Assembly: GCA_963736355.1 (NCBI GenBank)
Contig: CAVTOO010000021.1
Location: 62,001-126,000 of the forward strand
Source of the DNA: CAVTOO01 sp963736355
GTDB lineage: Bacteria > Pseudomonadota > Alphaproteobacteria > Rhizobiales > Xanthobacteraceae
Direction of reading: 5' to 3'
Length of the DNA stretch: 64,000 bases
Below, in pieces: positions 60,908 through 64,000 of this stretch. The notes under the pieces are model-generated. The model saw only the letters and a list, made by a program, of their open reading frames with translations, was not told the origin of the DNA and did not search any database. Within the stretch, counting starts at the first letter, position 1. Every line of letters starts with the position of its first letter. The translations under genes and the position numbers were made by a program.

Positions 60908-60996
60908 TGTTGTCTCTCCCTTGAGCGAGGCGCTTTGCGCCCCTGTTTTTACGGTTGATGACGACTTCAGGTCTTTGCCTTTTGCGGTTGGCTTTT

Positions 60997-61818
60997 TCAG
61001 CTCTTGGCTTGTTCCCAGAAAATGTAGTGCCGTGCGATCCGTCGCAGGATGGCGCTGAGCGTCAGCCCCATCATCGACAGGTAGATCAGCACCGAAAACA
61101 TGCCGGCGACGTCGATGGTGCCCTGCCGGATCACGATCAGCACGCCGAGGCCGGTGGTCGCTCCGATGAACTCGCCGACGATCACGCCGATGATCGCGAA
61201 CACCAGTCCGATCTGCAGACCGGCAAACAGGAACGGCAGCATATTCGGCAGCCGCACCTTCAGGAACGTCTGCAACGGCGACGCCTTCAATGCGCGCATC
61301 AGCAAAATGCGCCTCGGGTCCACGGCCTTGAGCCCGGACACGACGTTGATCAGGATCGGAAAGAACGCGATCAGCGCGCCGGTCACGACCTTGGACTGGA
61401 TACCGAAGCCGAACCAGATGATGAAGAGCGGTGCGACCGCCACCTTCGGCACGGTCTGGATCGACAGGATCAGCGGCAACAGCGTCTTTTCGACTATGGG
61501 AACCAGCGCAATCGCCGTTCCGATCAAAAGCCCGGCGACGGCCGCGAAAAAGAACGACAGCCCGACTTCCAGGAACGTGATCGGGAAATGGCGCGCCATC
61601 GCTCCGTTCGTCAGGTCCTGCACCACGCGTACGGCAATCGTCGAGGGCGGCGGCAGAATGAACGGCTTGATGCTCAGGATATAAACCATCGCTTCCCAGA
61701 ACAGCAGGAAGCCCAGCACGGCGTACATCGCCATCGCGAAGTCGCCATGCAGCAGACCGCGCGCATCCATGCTCTTTCGGGCCTGCGGCGCGGCATCGGT
61801 TGAGACGATTTGCGTCAT
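60997..61818 (-). CDS. ABC transporter permease (SsuC/TauC type)
   Basis: 273 residues, six helices. The EAA loop region for contacting the ATPase is visible as ALKASPLQTFLKVRLPNMLP, followed by FLFAGLQIGLVFAIIGVIVG and the end IARHYIFWEQAKS. ATG 61816-61818 (MTQIVSTDAAPQARK) was preferred to an earlier in-frame ATG that overlaps the ATPase gene. Partner of the flanking binding protein and ATPase. Confidence 0.9.
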   Translation of the reverse strand: MTQIVSTDAAPQARKSMDARGLLHGDFAMAMYAVLGFLLFWEAMVYILSIKPFILPPPSTIAVRVVQDLTNGAMARHFPITFLEVGLSFFFAAVAGLLIGTAIALVPIVEKTLLPLILSIQTVPKVAVAPLFIIWFGFGIQSKVVTGALIAFFPILINVVSGLKAVDPRRILLMRALKASPLQTFLKVRLPNMLPFLFAGLQIGLVFAIIGVIVGEFIGATTGLGVLIVIRQGTIDVAGMFSVLIYLSMMGLTLSAILRRIARHYIFWEQAKS

Positions 61819-61829
61819 GATCTTTGTCC

Positions 61830-62636
61830 TCAATCCAGCAGGCTGCGCAGCTTTTTCACATAGACGCCGAATTTGTCGGACGCCATGAGGTCGATGCTGC
61901 GCGGACGGGGAATGTCGATCTCGACGATCTCGCGAATGGTGGCCGGCCGGCCGCTCATCACCATGACGCGGTCGGACAGGAAAGCGGCTTCCGCAATCGA
62001 GTGCGTAACAAAGAAGATCGTCGTGCCGGATTCAATACTGATGCGCTGCAGTTCGAGATTCATCTGCTCGCGGGTCATGGCATCGAGCGCGCCGAACGGC
62101 TCGTCCATCAGCAGCATCGACGGCTTCATCATCATGGCCCGCGCGATGGCGACCCGCTGCTGCATGCCGCCCGAAAGTTCATACGGGAATTTCTTTTCGA
62201 ACCCCGACAACCCGACAAGGCGGATCAGCTCGCGTGCCCGCTGCGCGCGAGCGTCGCGGTCGGTGCCGTGGACCTCGGCAGGCAGTTCGACATTGGTCTG
62301 CACGTCGCGCCAGGGAAACAGCACCGCGTCCTGAAACACGATGCCGACATCGGTCTGCGGACCATCAAGCGGATTGCCGCGATAGAGAATGCGTCCGCCG
62401 GACGGCTCCAGCAGGCCGGCGGCCATCATCAGAAGCGTGCTCTTGCCGCACCCCGAAGGCCCGAGAATGGAAATGAATTCGCCGTCGCCGACGGTGCACG
62501 ACACCTTGTCGACGGCGTGCACGCGACCGCCGTCGCGGGTCGCGTAGATCTGCGACAGCGACTGGAATTCCAGAAGCGGAGCCCGCGCGCCCTGCGGCGC
62601 GTGTGCGGAATCGGCCTGTCCTTGGTTCGCGCTCAA
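61830..62636 (-). CDS. ABC transporter ATP-binding protein (SsuB/TauB type)
   Basis: About 268 residues. Walker A ISILGPSGCGKSTLLMM, Q-loop VGIVFQDAVLFPWRDV, signature YELSGGMQQRVAIARAMMM, Walker B SMLLMDEPFGALDAM and H-loop FVTHSIAEA are intact. The TTG at 62634-62636 follows GGGAGG by several bases and is the likely start; the frame extends 12 codons upstream. It supplies energy for the adjacent permease and lies 38 bases after the LeuD-like gene. Confidence 0.9.
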   Translation of the reverse strand: MSANQGQADSAHAPQGARAPLLEFQSLSQIYATRDGGRVHAVDKVSCTVGDGEFISILGPSGCGKSTLLMMAAGLLEPSGGRILYRGNPLDGPQTDVGIVFQDAVLFPWRDVQTNVELPAEVHGTDRDARAQRARELIRLVGLSGFEKKFPYELSGGMQQRVAIARAMMMKPSMLLMDEPFGALDAMTREQMNLELQRISIESGTTIFFVTHSIAEAAFLSDRVMVMSGRPATIREIVEIDIPRPRSIDLMASDKFGVYVKKLRSLLD

Positions 62637-62674
62637 CGGATGCCTCCCTTTGCAACCCGCATCGCCCGGCAACG

Positions 62675-63196
62675 TTACGCCGAAAGGCGACGCGCTTCAG
62701 CAGTCTTCTTCAGTAGCGGGACTAAACCGCCCGCCTTCCAAACCGCGACCATTCTTTCTGAAAACGGCTGAGCCGCCAATGACCCGCCGCTCGCAATAAC
62801 CTGTCCGGATACCGGATCGACCTCGATCTGCTCGCCGTCATTGACGATCCCGGAGATCCCCGGACACAGCACCACGGGCAGGCCGAAATTCAATGCCTTG
62901 CGCATGAACCCCGTCTCGCAGGACTTGCAGATCACCGCGGCAATGCCCGAGTACTTGATCGCGGCCGAGACCTCGACATGGTTGTGGTGCGCAAAGTTGC
63001 GGCCACCGACCACGATATCGCCCGTCCTGACGGTCGCCGGAAACTCCGGTCGCACCTTGCGGAAGCACATGTCCTTCAGCACGTTCTCGTCGAGCTTGCC
63101 GAATTGCTCACGCACCACGGAAAACTCGATAATGCCGTCATCACCGGAGAGATCGTCGCCGAACTTCCAGACCCGGCCGCGCAACATCGTGCTCAT
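62675..63196 (-). CDS. 3-isopropylmalate dehydratase-like small subunit (LeuD family)
   Basis: 173 residues, the swivel domain of the aconitase superfamily. MSTMLRGRVWKFGDDLSGDD opens the protein; GDIVVGGRNFAHHNHVEVSA corresponds to the usual GxNFGxGSSRE loop, but the SSRE part is replaced by HHNHVE. This suggests a substrate other than isopropylmalate. CKSCETGFMRKALNFGLPVV follows. ATGA overlap with the large-subunit gene implies coupled translation. Confidence 0.85.
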   Translation of the reverse strand: MSTMLRGRVWKFGDDLSGDDGIIEFSVVREQFGKLDENVLKDMCFRKVRPEFPATVRTGDIVVGGRNFAHHNHVEVSAAIKYSGIAAVICKSCETGFMRKALNFGLPVVLCPGISGIVNDGEQIEVDPVSGQVIASGGSLAAQPFSERMVAVWKAGGLVPLLKKTAEARRLSA

Positions 63197-64000
63197 GCGG
63201 CCTCCTTCTGCTTCAGAAAGGGCCTTGGATCGGCGATTTCACCGGCAATGGCCGACGCCGCCACCACATAGGGGCTCGAAAGATAAACGTCCGATTTGTC
63301 GCTGCCGTTGCGGCCGGTGTAATTAAACTGCTGGGTCGAGATTAAAACTTCGCCGTCGTTGAGAACGCCCTGATAGCCCCAGCACGTGGTGCAGCCAGGC
63401 CCGAGAACAGTCGCGCCCGCGCGTGCGAAGACTTCAAGCAACCCTTCCCGCGCCGCGTCGGCATAAACATTGTTGCTGCCGGGCGTGATGTACATCGTCA
63501 CGTGCGGCGCAATGCGGCGGCCGCGCAGAACTTGCGCCGCCTGCCGCAGATCATCGAGCCGGCCATTGGCGCAGGAGCCGATGGTCGCCTGATCGATCCG
63601 CTGCCCGGCGACGGTACCAATCGCAGTGCCTCCGGCCAGTGTCGGCGGCCGCGTCACCATCGGCTCGATTGTGGCAAGATCGTAAGTTGCCTCGAAGGCA
63701 AACTCGGCGTCGGGATCGCTTTGCAACGCCAGCACGGGGCGACCTGCGGCGCGCTCGCTGGCATAGGCCATCGCAACGTCGTCAGCCGCCATGATCGCGG
63801 TGTCCGCGCCCGCATGGAATAAGCACGACAACAGCGTCTGGCGGGCATCGAGGCTCATCTTGGAGATCGCTGGCCCGGCAAATTCGACGCAACTCTGCAA
63901 CAGCTTACCGCCGGCGGCATAATCGCGAATGATCGTCTGCACGAGATCGCGCGTCGTCACCGCAAAAGACAAATCGCCTGTCAGGTTCATGCGCACCGAC
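63193..64000 (-). CDS. 3-isopropylmalate dehydratase-like large subunit (LeuC family), 5' end outside window
   Basis: C-terminal 268 residues of an aconitase-superfamily large subunit. Cluster cysteines are in QATIGSCANGRLDDLRQA and in VLGPGCTTCWGYQGVLNDGE; the FNYTGRNGSDKSDVYLSSPY block near the end corresponds to the conserved NRNFxGRxG loop. The frame is open to the right edge, so the gene begins beyond 64000. With the small subunit it should form a 4Fe-4S hydro-lyase for a hydroxy-diacid. Confidence 0.88.
   Translation of the reverse strand, partial: SVRMNLTGDLSFAVTTRDLVQTIIRDYAAGGKLLQSCVEFAGPAISKMSLDARQTLLSCLFHAGADTAIMAADDVAMAYASERAAGRPVLALQSDPDAEFAFEATYDLATIEPMVTRPPTLAGGTAIGTVAGQRIDQATIGSCANGRLDDLRQAAQVLRGRRIAPHVTMYITPGSNNVYADAAREGLLEVFARAGATVLGPGCTTCWGYQGVLNDGEVLISTQQFNYTGRNGSDKSDVYLSSPYVVAASAIAGEIADPRPFLKQKEAA

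Overview
The window is high-GC alphaproteobacterial chromosome. Gene content and order point to Hyphomicrobiales near the Bradyrhizobium/Rhodopseudomonas/Xanthobacteraceae group: a 14-gene nuo operon followed by birA, rnj, mce, a DUF1467 gene, proS, a lolDE pair and dnaE; the HU-lon-clpX-clpP-tig block; GTTC-N7-GTTC SOS boxes; DUF3551 proteins. The genus assignment is inference.

Layout. 1-873: 3' part of rpsB. 1134-5164: class Ia ribonucleotide reductase nrdA-nrdB (minus), reading frames heavily broken, preceded by a cobalamin riboswitch and a promoter overlapped by NrdR-like boxes. 5647-9168: dnaE. 9362-9525: a 32-residue single-span membrane microprotein behind a symmetric pair of LexA boxes. 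9700-10692: three tandem DUF3551 secreted-protein genes (plus). 10699-14064: lolD, lolE, proS. 14270-14455: plus-strand structured RNA candidate ending in a strong terminator. 14492-17711: DUF1467, mce, rnj, birA. 17713-33263: complex I operon nuoA to nuoN (minus), interrupted by three extra small genes. 33608-34347: tRNA-Asp, HU, tRNA-Val. 34467-41112: lon, clpX, clpP, tig. 41244-41328: tRNA-Leu. 41540-46568: copper-site-less multicopper-oxidase-like protein, nnr, then glnB-glnA behind a sigma-54 promoter. 46700-49312: PhoX-family protein and a small monooxygenase-fold protein. 49392-64000: accessory catabolic region with a TRAP transporter, GMC oxidoreductase, 2-hydroxyacid dehydrogenase, two-subunit fumarase/tartrate-dehydratase-type enzyme, alpha/beta hydrolase, GntR regulator, enoyl-CoA hydratase, an ABC importer and an aconitase-superfamily (LeuCD-like) dehydratase running off the right edge.

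Sequence quality matters here. Twenty reading-frame breaks in ten conserved genes outside nrdAB each resolve to one extra base, and the length of every gene fits that count. This looks like insertion-type sequencing error rather than gene decay. nrdAB is different: breaks are much denser and include deletions.

How the genes work together. The first 46 kb is mostly housekeeping: DNA precursor synthesis and replication, lipoprotein export, respiration, proteolysis, nitrogen assimilation. Most novel are the SOS-linked microprotein, the B12/NrdR dual control of nrdAB, the structured RNA at 14.3 kb, the extra nuo-operon genes, and the right-hand region, which looks like uptake and breakdown of an unidentified hydroxy- or dicarboxylic acid.
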